NCBI GenBank assembly: GCA_012521625.1
Contig: JAAYLY010000199.1
Span: 1-30,666 of the forward strand
Origin: Tissierellia bacterium
Lineage (GTDB): Bacteria > Bacillota > Clostridia > Tissierellales > Tissierellaceae
DNA length: 30,666 nucleotides
Reading direction: 5' to 3'
Below the pieces are notes generated by a model. That model saw only the letters and a program-made list of their open reading frames with translations. It had not been told where the DNA came from and searched no databases. The position numbers were made by a program, and so were the translations under genes. Numbering within the stretch: position 1 is the first letter of the stretch; each line of letters starts with the position of its first letter. Positions 1 to 7,603 of this stretch are shown piece after piece.

Positions 1-203
1 AGCGAGTTTGCTCGTGAGCAGTGAAGAATGACAAAGTTTGCTCGTGGAAGGTTTACTAATAAAATGAGTATTCATACGCAGGGTATAACCTACGGGAGGA
101 AATATCGAAACCACCTAAACATCGGAATTCTACTTGCTTTCGAGGGATTAAAACTACGTCCGTTTAGCATATTTTTATTTATTTCTATATCTATTTTGAA
201 CAC
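1..203. other. Intergenic segment with small repeats, no gene recognised
   Basis: No convincing gene lies here. The 12-nt string AGTTTGCTCGTG occurs at 5-16 and again at 35-46, exactly 30 nt apart. ACAAAGTTTGCT at 31-42 returns as its reverse complement at 254-265. TCGAAA and TTTCGA arms can pair across about 27 nt near 104-142. The stretch looks more structured and less AT-rich than the other gaps. It could be an intergenic repeat, the worn end of a mobile element, or a structured RNA; I cannot identify it. Confidence 0.4.
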
Positions 204-240
204 AAAAAAACCGCCAAAGGCATTTAAACCAATGACGGTT
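204..240 (-). terminator. Rho-independent terminator after rpsI
   Basis: On the minus strand an AACCGTCA arm pairs with TGGCGGTT (8 bp including one G-U). An internal TT/TT mismatch and a short GG/CC extension follow toward the loop, and the stem is followed directly by seven T. It lies about 60 nt after the rpsI stop and closes the rplM-rpsI transcript. Confidence 0.8.
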
Positions 241-300
241 GGCGCTTGCCATAAGCAAACTTTGTAATTGTAAACAAACTCGTGTGTATATAAACAAATA

Positions 301-693
301 TTATCTCTTTGAGAATTGTGGGGCTCTTCTCGCTTTCTTTAGTCCGTATTTCTTTCTTTCCTTCATTCTAGGATCTCTTGTTAAATGGCCAGCTTTCTTA
401 AGTATAGGTCTTAATTCTGGATCTGCCTTGATCAAAGCCCTTGCAATACCATGCTTAATAGCACCAGCTTGACCAGTAAATCCTCCACCTTGAACATTAA
501 CTAATACGTCAAATTTATCTAATTGCTCTGTTATTACTAATGGTTCTCTAGCAATAGTTTTTAAAGTTTCAAAATCAAAGTATTCATCTATATCCTTGTC
601 GTTAACAATAAACTTACCATTTCCTGGAATCAATCTAACTCTAGCAACGGAAGTCTTTCTTCTACCTGTTCCCCAATATTGTGTAACAGCCAT
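301..693 (-). CDS. rpsI: 30S ribosomal protein S9
   Basis: This is ribosomal protein S9 (uS9), which sits in the head of the small subunit and reaches the P-site tRNA with its C-terminal tail. The 130-residue product shows the family's N-terminal GTGRRKTSVARV block, the GGG-x-TGQAGAI-x-HGIARAL core, and the basic end finishing in SKR, the tail that contacts tRNA. The length is normal. The ATG follows a GGAGG about 9 nt upstream. It lies 21 nt after rplM, its usual partner, and is the last gene of that unit before the terminator at 204-240. Confidence 0.98.
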   Translation of the reverse strand: MAVTQYWGTGRRKTSVARVRLIPGNGKFIVNDKDIDEYFDFETLKTIAREPLVITEQLDKFDVLVNVQGGGFTGQAGAIKHGIARALIKADPELRPILKKAGHLTRDPRMKERKKYGLKKARRAPQFSKR

Positions 694-714
694 TTACAGT
701 CCTCCTTTCTCCAC

Positions 715-1146
715 CTATATTTCATAAACTTCTGGTTGTTGAGCTTCGTGATTATGCTCTGGACCAGCATATACTCTTAATTTCTTCATCATCTTTCTGC
801 CAAGTCTATTCTTTGGTAGCATACCCTTAACGGCCAATTCAATGATCTTTTCTGGCTTCTCTTGGATTAATCTCTTATAAGGAACTTCCTTTAATCCACC
901 TGGGTATCCTGTATGATAATAGTGATTTAATTGGTCTAATTTCTTTCCTGTTAATTTAACCTTCTCAGCATTTATAACGATCACATAATCTCCCGTATCT
1001 ACATGAGGAGTATATATTGGCTTGTGCTTTCCTGTCAATATTTTTGAGATCTCTGAAGCAAGTCTACCTAGTACTTTACCTTCAGCATCGATTACATACC
1101 ATTTTCTTTCTACTTCGTTGGCTTTTGCCATGTAGCTCTTCATCAT
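715..1146 (-). CDS. rplM: 50S ribosomal protein L13
   Basis: This is L13 (uL13), an early-assembly protein of the large subunit. Family blocks visible in the 143 residues are ERKWYVIDAEGKVLGRLAS near the N-terminus, HVDTGDYVIVINAEKVKLTG in the middle, and the MLPKNRLGRKMMKKLRVYAG segment. Two ATG codons stand side by side at 1146 and 1143 behind TAAGGAGG. The second has the more usual spacing, so the true product may be one residue shorter. The gene has its own promoter and a structured leader resembling the Firmicutes L13 leader, so feedback control by L13 is likely. Confidence 0.97.
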   Translation of the reverse strand: MMKSYMAKANEVERKWYVIDAEGKVLGRLASEISKILTGKHKPIYTPHVDTGDYVIVINAEKVKLTGKKLDQLNHYYHTGYPGGLKEVPYKRLIQEKPEKIIELAVKGMLPKNRLGRKMMKKLRVYAGPEHNHEAQQPEVYEI

Positions 1147-1156
1147 TTTCCCTCCT

Positions 1157-1225
1157 TATACCAAACAATTACATAAATGTTATCGAGGTATAAAAAAGTT
1201 TCCGGGACCTTTTTTAAAACACTCT
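1157..1225 (-). promoter_or_regulatory. L13-type ribosomal protein leader RNA
   Basis: The RNA between the promoter and rplM contains two hairpins. The first has AAAAAAG pairing with CTTTTTT around a GTCCCGGAAA loop (1192-1215). The second has TATACC pairing with GGTATA (1157-1192), with an inner AACA/TGTT pairing, and ends directly before the AAGGAGG ribosome binding site. Position and shape match the known L13 leader of Firmicutes, thought to bind L13 and reduce expression. The assignment rests on recalled family shape and needs a covariance-model check. Confidence 0.65.
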
Positions 1226-1230
1226 TATAT

Positions 1231-1259
1231 ATTCTAATACAAGTAATAATGCGTGTCAA
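1231..1259 (-). promoter_or_regulatory. SigmaA-type promoter for rplM-rpsI
   Basis: On the minus strand there is a perfect -35 TTGACA (1254-1259), a 17-nt spacer, and a -10 TAGAAT (1231-1236, 5 of 6 consensus). It starts only 8 nt past the truA stop, and no terminator separates truA from it, so read-through from truA probably adds to rplM-rpsI transcription. Confidence 0.88.
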
Positions 1260-1266
1260 GAGAATT

Positions 1267-2004
1267 TTAATCGTAGTAGACTTTTTCTAAAAAGAGCCCT
1301 TGGGGAGGTGCTGTAGGTCCTGCCAAGGTCCTATCCCTTCCGTCTATGATCTTTGGTATATCTTGGCTTTTAATCTTACCCAATCCCACATAGACTAGGG
1401 TCCCTACGATTATCCTGACCATATTCCTTAAGAAACTATTTCCCTCGATTGTTATTTCTATTAAGTCATCTTTCTTACTTATGTCTACAGAATAGATTTC
1501 CCTTATGGTAGTGAAGACATCAGTTCTAGGTCCCATAAAGCTCCTAAAATCCTTCCTACCTATAAGGTGTTTTGCAGCCTCTTCCATTTTAGAAATATCT
1601 AATGGCTGGTCTACATGATAGCTAAAATTTCTATATAAGGGCCTAGGCATTTCACCATTGTAGATTACATAGCGATAGCGCTTCTTAATGGCATCAAACC
1701 TAGCATGAAAATCCAAATCTACCTCTTGGGATTCCAGTACCTTTATATCCTCCGGTAGCTTGGTATTTAGAGCATACTTAAACCGCTCTGCAGGTATGCT
1801 ACTATTGGTAAGGAAGTTTGCAACCTGGCCTTTTGCATGAACTTTTGCATCGGTTCTACCTGAGGCGATTAAATTTACCCTTTCGCCTGTAAGATTTGCT
1901 ATAGCTTTTTCTACAACTTCCTGTATACCTAAGGCATTATCTTGAGCTTGCCAACCGGAATAGTTGATCCCCTCATACTCGATTGTTAACTTTATATTCC
2001 TCAT
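1267..2004 (-). CDS. truA: tRNA pseudouridine(38-40) synthase TruA
   Basis: TruA isomerises uridines 38-40 in the anticodon arm of many tRNAs. The 245-residue product begins with the RNIKLTIEYEG-x-NYSGWQ strand typical of the family and carries the catalytic aspartate in SGRTDAKVHA (D52). The C-terminal part has the FLRNMVRIIVGTLV block. The usual glycine after TDA is lysine here, a mild departure. The gene follows ecfT by 8 nt and ends just before the rplM promoter, as in Bacillus, where truA also sits between ecfT and rplM. Confidence 0.96.
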   Translation of the reverse strand: MRNIKLTIEYEGINYSGWQAQDNALGIQEVVEKAIANLTGERVNLIASGRTDAKVHAKGQVANFLTNSSIPAERFKYALNTKLPEDIKVLESQEVDLDFHARFDAIKKRYRYVIYNGEMPRPLYRNFSYHVDQPLDISKMEEAAKHLIGRKDFRSFMGPRTDVFTTIREIYSVDISKKDDLIEITIEGNSFLRNMVRIIVGTLVYVGLGKIKSQDIPKIIDGRDRTLAGPTAPPQGLFLEKVYYD

Positions 2005-2012
2005 CTTAACAC

Positions 2013-2810
2013 CTAAATAAATCTAGTCATAATGACCAATGAAAAAAATATAATCATGACTATTAGGGTAGCAACATCCCTTCTACTTAGAACTAATTCG
2101 TTAAGCCTAGTCCTATTGTCGCCACCCCTATAACATCTTGCCTCCATTGCTATAGCCAGCTCATCAGCTCTCCTGAAGGCATTGATAAAAAGTGGTACTA
2201 ATAGGGGGACTAGGTTTTTAGCCCTTCTGATTATGTTACCTGACTCAAAGTCAGCACCCCTAGCCATCTGCGCCTTCATTATTTTATCTGTTTCTTCCAA
2301 TAGAGTAGGTATAAACCTTAAGGCAATCGTCATCATCATGGCTAATTCGTGGGCTGGTAAGCCTACTTTCTTAAAGGGTGATAAAAGCTTCTCAATACCA
2401 TCTGTAAGGGATATGGGAGAGGTTGTTAGGGTTAGGAGGGAAGTACCAGTAATCAGGAATATTAAGCGTAAGGCCATAAATACCGCCTGCCTTAGTCCTT
2501 CCTTTGTAACCGCCAATGGCCCCAACTCAAATAGGACTTCTCCCTTAGTCATAAAGATGTTAATAAAGAAGGTAATTAATATTAAGACCATAAGGGGTCT
2601 TAATCCCTTTAAGATATATTTGAATGGCACCTTTGACATATTTACCGCCAGGACTATAAAGCCTATGATGAATAAATAGGGATAAAATTTATTAATAAAG
2701 AATAGGGATGTTATAAAAAGGGCAGTGATGATTATCTTTATCCTGGGGTCTAGCCTATGAATAAAGGTATCCCCGGGAAAATATTGTCCAATGGTAATAT
2801 CCTTAATCAT
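2013..2810 (-). CDS. ecfT: ECF transporter transmembrane protein EcfT
   Basis: EcfT is the membrane coupling subunit of energy-coupling factor importers. It joins the two ATPases to exchangeable substrate-binding S components for vitamins or metal ions. The 265 residues start with the typical GQY-x-PGDT-x-IHRLDPR motif. Hydrophobic membrane stretches follow at about 27-57, 70-88, 108-130 and 246-264. The cytoplasmic coupling motifs are ARG (183-185) in MARGADFES and ARC (224-226) in EARCYRGG. Its start overlaps the end of ecfA2 by 8 nt, which suggests translational coupling. No S component is encoded nearby, so this is a shared (group II) module. Confidence 0.95.
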   Translation of the reverse strand: MIKDITIGQYFPGDTFIHRLDPRIKIIITALFITSLFFINKFYPYLFIIGFIVLAVNMSKVPFKYILKGLRPLMVLILITFFINIFMTKGEVLFELGPLAVTKEGLRQAVFMALRLIFLITGTSLLTLTTSPISLTDGIEKLLSPFKKVGLPAHELAMMMTIALRFIPTLLEETDKIMKAQMARGADFESGNIIRRAKNLVPLLVPLFINAFRRADELAIAMEARCYRGGDNRTRLNELVLSRRDVATLIVMIIFFSLVIMTRFI

Positions 2811-3666
2811 TTTCTTTACTCCTTAGATATCTTAATATTTCAGCCTTGGCCTCTTCTACTGTCAGTATATCTTCCCTTACATCATGACCCTTGGCTCTAT
2901 AGGCCTTCATGAATTTAGTAATTTGAGGTATTCCCAAGCCAATACTCTCCAACTCATCGGCCCTTTTAAAAACCTCCCTAGTCTTACCATCCATTACCAG
3001 CCTACCCTTATGCATGACCAAAATCCTATCTACTAACTTCGCCACATCCTCCATACTATGGGAAACTAGTATTATGGTGATGCCTTCCCTTTCATACAAG
3101 GCTTGGATTTCATTTAGGATTTCATCCCTGCCCCTTGGATCTAGGCCTGCAGTAGGTTCATCTAAAACCAATACCTTAGGCTTCATAGCTAAAACTCCAG
3201 CAATGGCCACCCTTCTCTTTTGGCCGCCACTTAATTCGAAAGGAGACCTGTCCTTTAGACTTTCATAGTCTAAACCTACCAATTCCATAGCTTCCTTTAC
3301 CCTCTTATCCACTTCTTCCTCACTTAGGCCTAGATTACTTGGACCAAAGGCTATGTCCTTATAGATGGTCTCTTCAAAGAGCTGGTATTCTGGATATTGG
3401 AAGACTAAGCCTACTTTTTGTCTGATGCTTTTAAGCTTAACATCCTTATTTGTTATATTCACCCCATCTATTATAATATCTCCAGAAGTTGGCCTAATTA
3501 ATCCATTAAGATGTTGAACTAGGGTAGATTTTCCAGAACCCGTATGACCTATTAAGCCTATAAATTCACCTTCCTGAATTGTGAAATTTACATTATCTAA
3601 GGCCTTAGATTCAAAGGGAGTACCTGGATTGTATACGAAGTTTAAATTTCTAATTTCCATTATCAT
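2803..3666 (-). CDS. ecfA2: ECF transporter ATPase EcfA2
   Basis: This is the second ATP-binding subunit of the ECF importer module and pairs with EcfA1 under EcfT. In 287 residues it shows Walker A GHTGSGKS (40-47), the Q-loop in FQYPEYQ (89-95), signature LSGGQ (145-149), Walker B LVLDE (166-170) and the switch histidine H203. The FQYPEYQLFEETIYKDIAFGP segment is characteristic of EcfA2. Its ATG overlaps the ecfA1 stop (ATGA, 3663-3666); a second ATG two codons in is an alternative start. Confidence 0.95.
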   Translation of the reverse strand: MIMEIRNLNFVYNPGTPFESKALDNVNFTIQEGEFIGLIGHTGSGKSTLVQHLNGLIRPTSGDIIIDGVNITNKDVKLKSIRQKVGLVFQYPEYQLFEETIYKDIAFGPSNLGLSEEEVDKRVKEAMELVGLDYESLKDRSPFELSGGQKRRVAIAGVLAMKPKVLVLDEPTAGLDPRGRDEILNEIQALYEREGITIILVSHSMEDVAKLVDRILVMHKGRLVMDGKTREVFKRADELESIGLGIPQITKFMKAYRAKGHDVREDILTVEEAKAEILRYLRSKEND

Positions 3667-4496
3667 AGTAAATTTAACAACTCCTCTACATTCAATGGGT
3701 CCTCTGGAATATCCATTCCCTCTTTCTTTAGTTCATATGCCAATTCTGTTACCTGGGGTACGTCCAAGCCTAGTTCCTTTATCTTATCTACCTGGCTAAA
3801 AATCTCCCTAGGTGTACCTTCCATCTTAATCTGCCCTTCTTCCATGACGACTACCCTATCCCCTTGTACTGCTTCATCCATATAGTGGGTTATAAGGATT
3901 ATGGTCTTACCCTCTTCCTTATTTAGCTTCTTAATCGTCTCCATTACCTCAATTCTACCTGTAGGATCCAACATGGATGTTGGCTCATCAAGTATTATAC
4001 AGTCTGGCTTCATGGCTAGTATACCTGCTATGGCAACCCTCTGTTTTTGGCCTCCAGAAAGTAGGTGGGGGGCATGTTTTTTGTATTCGCTCATCTCCAC
4101 TATCTCTAGAGCCTCATCTACTCTTCTTCTTATCTCCTTGGGATCTATCCCTTGGTTTTCAGGTCCAAAGGCCACATCTTCCTCCACTATGGTTGCTACA
4201 ATTTGATTGTCTGGATTTTGAAATACTATACCTGCCTTCTGCCTTATGTCCCATATCTTATCTTCATCCTTAGTATTCATGCCTAAGACATAAATATCTC
4301 CTGATGTTGGAAGCAGTAAGCCATTCATCATCTTAGCCAGGGTAGATTTTCCAGAGCCATTATGACCTAAGACTACTAGGAATTCACCCTTCCTTACTTC
4401 TAAGGAGAGATTCTTAACTGCTGCCACCATTTTATCTTCAATATATGATTTGTATTCATAGACTACATTGTCGACTTTTATCATTATATCTTTCAT
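3663..4496 (-). CDS. ecfA1: ECF transporter ATPase EcfA1
   Basis: This is the first ATPase of the ECF importer energising module. The 277 residues hold Walker A GHNGSGKS (44-51), the Q-loop in FQNPDNQ (91-97), signature LSGGQ (145-149), Walker B IILDE (166-170) and switch histidine H203. FQNPDNQ-x-V is typical of EcfA1. It is the first gene of ecfA1-ecfA2-ecfT-truA and is separated from rplQ by a terminator and a candidate promoter. A GAGGG lies 7 nt upstream of the ATG; a later ATG four codons in is less well placed. Confidence 0.95.
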   Translation of the reverse strand: MKDIMIKVDNVVYEYKSYIEDKMVAAVKNLSLEVRKGEFLVVLGHNGSGKSTLAKMMNGLLLPTSGDIYVLGMNTKDEDKIWDIRQKAGIVFQNPDNQIVATIVEEDVAFGPENQGIDPKEIRRRVDEALEIVEMSEYKKHAPHLLSGGQKQRVAIAGILAMKPDCIILDEPTSMLDPTGRIEVMETIKKLNKEEGKTIILITHYMDEAVQGDRVVVMEEGQIKMEGTPREIFSQVDKIKELGLDVPQVTELAYELKKEGMDIPEDPLNVEELLNLL

Positions 4497-4535
4497 TATT
4501 TTCCCTCAATTTTCTATTATTTCCACCACCATATT

Positions 4536-4583
4536 AATATACCACATATGCTGGGATTATTAAAGGATGAAGTATAAGTTCAA
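4536..4583 (-). promoter_or_regulatory. Candidate promoter for ecfA1-ecfA2-ecfT-truA
   Basis: Two overlapping candidates lie after the rplQ terminator. One has -35 TTGAAC (4578-4583), a 16-nt spacer and -10 AATAAT (4556-4561). The other is an extended -10, TGG followed by TATATT (4536-4541), with a poor -35. Either could start the ecf unit; transcript-start data would choose. Confidence 0.5.
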
Positions 4584-4605
4584 ATAAAACTGTATATTTC
4601 AAACC

Positions 4606-4634
4606 AAAAAGGGACTAAGCTTTAACTTAATCCC
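4606..4634 (-). terminator. Rho-independent terminator after rplQ
   Basis: On the minus strand GGGATTAAG pairs with CTTAGTCCC (9 bp with one G-U) around a 6-nt loop and is followed by five T. It lies 7 nt past the rplQ stop and ends the S10-spc-alpha transcript. Confidence 0.92.
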
Positions 4635-4640
4635 CAATAT

Positions 4641-4982
4641 TTACACTAGTTCTAGTATAGCTAGTTCAGCACCGTCTCCACGGCGAGGACCTAGTTTTAA
4701 TACCCTTGTGTATCCACCGTTTCTGTCTTCATACTTAGGTGCTATCTCTTCAAATAGTTTCTTTACTACTTCTTCATCATAAATATAAGCTAAAGCTTGT
4801 CTTCTAGCGTGTAAATCTCCCCTTTTACCAAGGGTTATCATTTTATCAGCCATTCTTTGAGCTTCTTTTGCCTTTGCATAAGTAGTCTCAATTTTACCAT
4901 TTCTCAATAAGGATGTTACTTGATTTCTAAGCATGGCTTTCCTATGATCTGAAGTACGGCCAAGTTTTCTTAGTCCTGTCAC
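4641..4982 (-). CDS. rplQ: 50S ribosomal protein L17
   Basis: This is L17 (bL17), a large-subunit protein near the exit tunnel. The 113 residues carry the family start LGRTSDHRKAMLRN, the IETTYAKAKEAQRMADKMI helix, and the C-terminal YTRVLKLGPRRGDGAE block. The length fits the short Gram-positive form. It follows rpoA by 23 nt, as the last gene of the alpha operon in most bacteria, and is followed at once by a strong terminator. Confidence 0.97.
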   Translation of the reverse strand: MTGLRKLGRTSDHRKAMLRNQVTSLLRNGKIETTYAKAKEAQRMADKMITLGKRGDLHARRQALAYIYDEEVVKKLFEEIAPKYEDRNGGYTRVLKLGPRRGDGAELAILELV

Positions 4983-5005
4983 ATTTATCCCTCCTTCACG
5001 CTTGA

Positions 5006-5953
5006 TTACTCATCGGCTTTTCTAAGGCTTAACCCTAATTCAGCAAGTTTAGCTGTAATTTCTTCAAGGGATTTTTTACCTAGATTTCTAACCTTCATCA
5101 TATCCTCTTCGGTCCTCTGGATTAATTCCTCAACAGTATTGATACCTGCTCTCTTTAGGCAGTTATAACTTCTAACGGAAAGATCTAGTTCCTCTACGGT
5201 CATTTCAAGAACTTTTTCCTTCTCATCTTCTTCTTTTTCAACCATGATTTCAACATCGCTTACATGGTCTGTTAAGCCCACAAATAGGTTCAAATGCTCG
5301 ATTATTATTTTAGCTCCTAAGGAAGTTGCCTCATCGGCAGCCATAGTTCCGTTAGTCCATACCTCTAGAACTAATTTATCATAGTCGGTTATTTGGCCTA
5401 CCCTTGTATTGCTAACATCAAAATTAACTTTCGTCACAGGAGTATATAGAGCATCTACAGGTATAACTCCAATAGCTTGCTTATCCTCTTTACTCTTTTC
5501 AGCCATTACATAGCCCCTACCCTTAGTCAGCTCAATCTCCATATAAAGCCTACCATCTTCATTGATAGTTGCTATATAATGGTCCTTATTTACTATTTCA
5601 ACGTCCGCACCTGTTACAATATCTGCAGCTGTTAAGACCTTTGGCCCTTGAACATCTACTACTAGAGTTACCGGCTCATCTGAATAGGACTTTGCTGCTA
5701 TGCCCTTTAAGTTAAGGATGATCTCCGGCACATCTTCATAGACCCCTGGTATAGTAGAGAATTCATGAAGTACACCTTGAATCTTTACAGATGATACTGC
5801 TGCTCCAGGTAGTGAAGAAAGTAAGACTCTTCTTAAGGAATTACCTAATGTAGTACCATACCCTCTCTCCAAAGGTTCTACTACGAATTTACCATAACTC
5901 CCGTCATCACTTAATTCTAGAATTTCAATATTCGGTTTTTCAATTTCTATCAT
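5006..5953 (-). CDS. rpoA: DNA-directed RNA polymerase subunit alpha
   Basis: The alpha subunit nucleates RNA polymerase assembly and contacts upstream promoter DNA and activators. The 315 residues hold the N-terminal assembly domain with FVVEPLERGYGTTLGNSLRR (roughly 1-230), an acidic linker rich in E and K, and the C-terminal DNA-binding domain with LDLSVRSYNCLKRAGINTV and the RNLGKKSLEEI helix (about 250-305). The ATG follows AAAGGAGGG. The 61-nt gap from rpsD can form a stem that hides this ribosome binding site (see findings). Confidence 0.98.
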   Translation of the reverse strand: MIEIEKPNIEILELSDDGSYGKFVVEPLERGYGTTLGNSLRRVLLSSLPGAAVSSVKIQGVLHEFSTIPGVYEDVPEIILNLKGIAAKSYSDEPVTLVVDVQGPKVLTAADIVTGADVEIVNKDHYIATINEDGRLYMEIELTKGRGYVMAEKSKEDKQAIGVIPVDALYTPVTKVNFDVSNTRVGQITDYDKLVLEVWTNGTMAADEATSLGAKIIIEHLNLFVGLTDHVSDVEIMVEKEEDEKEKVLEMTVEELDLSVRSYNCLKRAGINTVEELIQRTEEDMMKVRNLGKKSLEEITAKLAELGLSLRKADE

Positions 5954-6014
5954 TAATATGAACCCTCCTTTTAAATTTGGTTTTATAAGGACGAGGGCAA
6001 TTTACTATTCTCTA

Positions 6015-6638
6015 TTATTTAGAATACAACTCAACGATTAAGTGTTCTTCAATTGGGATGTCTATATCTTCTCTTGTCGGCTCAGCCACAATAGTACCTT
6101 CATACTTATCTAAATCAACCTTTATCCATTGTACTGTATTGCCATCATGGTTTTCTATTAAATCTTTAATCTTTTCGCTGCTTCTGCTCTTTTCCTTAAT
6201 AGCGATAACATCACCTACTGAAAGAAGCATTGATGGTATATTAGCCTTCTTGCCATTTAATAAGAAATGGCCGTGAGTAACTAATTGTCTAGCTTCTGCT
6301 CTTGATGAAGCAAAGCCCATTCTGTAAACTACGTTATCAAATCTTAATTCTAATAGTTTTAACAGATTTTCACCAGTGATGCCTTTCATCTTATCTGCCA
6401 TTTTAAAGTATTTAACCATTTGGGATTCATTTATACCATAAATCCTTCTAACCTTTTGCTTCTCCCTTAACTGTAGCCCATATTCTGTAACTTTCTTTCT
6501 ACCTTGGCCGTGTTGTCCTGGTGCATAGTTCCTTCTTGTTATAGCACATTTATCAGAATAACATCTATCACCTTTAAGATATAATTTCATACCTTCTCTA
6601 CGACATAATCTACATGATGGTCCTGTATATCTTGACAT
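6015..6638 (-). CDS. rpsD: 30S ribosomal protein S4, zinc-binding form
   Basis: S4 (uS4) binds 16S rRNA early in assembly and shapes the mRNA entry channel. In 207 residues it shows MSRYTGPSCRLCRREG, then an S4 RNA-binding domain with RLDNVVYRMGFA-like sequence and RQLVTHGHFLLNG. Cysteines C9, C12, C26 and C31 make the N-terminal zinc site of the C-plus form. The gene sits in the alpha operon between rpsK and rpoA, as in E. coli and many Clostridia. In B. subtilis rpsD is elsewhere and has its own leader. Confidence 0.98.
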   Translation of the reverse strand: MSRYTGPSCRLCRREGMKLYLKGDRCYSDKCAITRRNYAPGQHGQGRKKVTEYGLQLREKQKVRRIYGINESQMVKYFKMADKMKGITGENLLKLLELRFDNVVYRMGFASSRAEARQLVTHGHFLLNGKKANIPSMLLSVGDVIAIKEKSRSSEKIKDLIENHDGNTVQWIKVDLDKYEGTIVAEPTREDIDIPIEEHLIVELYSK

Positions 6639-6656
6639 CTATTTACACCTCCTATA

Positions 6657-7052
6657 TTATACTCTTCTACGTTTTGGTGGTCTACATCCATTGTGTGGGA
6701 TTGGAGTAACGTCCTTAATCATGCTAACTTCTAAACCTGCTGCTTGAAGTGATCTGATAGCTGCTTCCCTACCAGAACCAGGTCCTTTAACATAAACTTC
6801 AACAGTTCTCAATCCATGTTCCATGGCCTTTTTAGCTGCTTCTTCAGCTGCTTGTTGTGCAGCAAACGGAGTAGATTTCCTTGAACCTCTAAAACCTAAT
6901 TGACCTGCACTTGCCCATGAAATTACATTGCCTTGCATATCAGTCAATGTCACCATTGTATTGTTAAATGTAGAAGAAATATGTGCTTGACCTCTTTCTA
7001 TATTCTTACGCTCTCTTCTTCTTACTCTAGTTGTTTTACCCTTTCTAGCCAC
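6657..7052 (-). CDS. rpsK: 30S ribosomal protein S11
   Basis: S11 (uS11) lies on the platform of the small subunit near the mRNA exit. The 131 residues contain the family blocks GQAHISSTFNNTMVTLTD, GNVISWASAG, GFRGSRKSTPFAAQQAA and the C-terminal DVTPIPHNGCRPPKRRRV. Start and length are ordinary. It lies between rpsM and rpsD in the standard alpha operon order. Confidence 0.98.
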   Translation of the reverse strand: MARKGKTTRVRRRERKNIERGQAHISSTFNNTMVTLTDMQGNVISWASAGQLGFRGSRKSTPFAAQQAAEEAAKKAMEHGLRTVEVYVKGPGSGREAAIRSLQAAGLEVSMIKDVTPIPHNGCRPPKRRRV

Positions 7053-7075
7053 TTACTTTCCCTCCTTTGCCACTA

Positions 7076-7438
7076 CTATTTTTTCTTACCTACTTGTTTT
7101 CTTGGACCTTTTCTCGTTCTAGCATTAGTTTTTGTTCTTTGTCCTCTTACTGGCAAACCTCTTCTATGCCTAATTCCCCTATAGCAGTTGATTTCTCTTA
7201 ATCTCTTAATGTTTAAAGCAATTTCTCTTCTTAAGTCACCTTCTACATGGTAGGTATCGATTATTTCTCTTAATCTAGATACTTCCGCCTCAGTTAAGTC
7301 TCTAACTCTTGTATTTGGATCCACACCAGCCTTTGCTAGTATTTCATTTGCTCTAGATCTACCGATACCAAATATATATGTTAAACCTATTTCAACTCTT
7401 TTATCTCTAGGTAAGTCAACACCTGCAATTCTTGCCAT
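7076..7438 (-). CDS. rpsM: 30S ribosomal protein S13
   Basis: S13 (uS13) sits in the head of the small subunit, forms bridges to the large subunit and contacts the P-site tRNA through its basic tail. The 120 residues start MARIAGVDLPRDKRVEIGLT and end in a lysine-rich tail with the conserved GLPVRGQRTKTNARTRKG. I place the start at the ATG at 7438. A GTG four codons upstream lies inside the GGAGGTG ribosome binding site and cannot serve. Confidence 0.97.
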   Translation of the reverse strand: MARIAGVDLPRDKRVEIGLTYIFGIGRSRANEILAKAGVDPNTRVRDLTEAEVSRLREIIDTYHVEGDLRREIALNIKRLREINCYRGIRHRRGLPVRGQRTKTNARTRKGPRKQVGKKK

Positions 7439-7473
7439 TAAATCCTGCACCTCCTATTATATATTATCCAAAA

Positions 7474-7587
7474 CTAACCTTGTCTTTGCTTGTGCTTTGG
7501 ATTTTCACAGATTACCATTACTCTACCGCGTCTTTTTATGATCTTACACTTTTCGCAGATCTTTTTAACTGATGGTCTTACTTTCAC
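7474..7587 (-). CDS. rpmJ: 50S ribosomal protein L36, zinc-binding form
   Basis: L36 (bL36) is the smallest large-subunit protein. The gap between infA and rpsM encodes 37 residues starting MKVRPSVKKICEKCK from a GTG codon behind TAGGAGGG. The zinc ligands C11, C14, C27 and H32 are all present, so this is the classic zinc form. Length and position (infA-rpmJ-rpsM) match the family exactly. Confidence 0.96.
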   Translation of the reverse strand: MKVRPSVKKICEKCKIIKRRGRVMVICENPKHKQRQG

Positions 7588-7603
7588 TTAAATCCCTCCT
7601 ATG

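Noticed and set aside
142..154. GGGATTAAAAC resembling the end of a type I CRISPR repeat
   Set aside because: It occurs once; there are no repeated units with spacers and no cas genes.
2182..2679. 165-codon open frame on the plus strand
   Set aside because: It is a shadow of ecfT on the other strand; the protein has no recognisable features.
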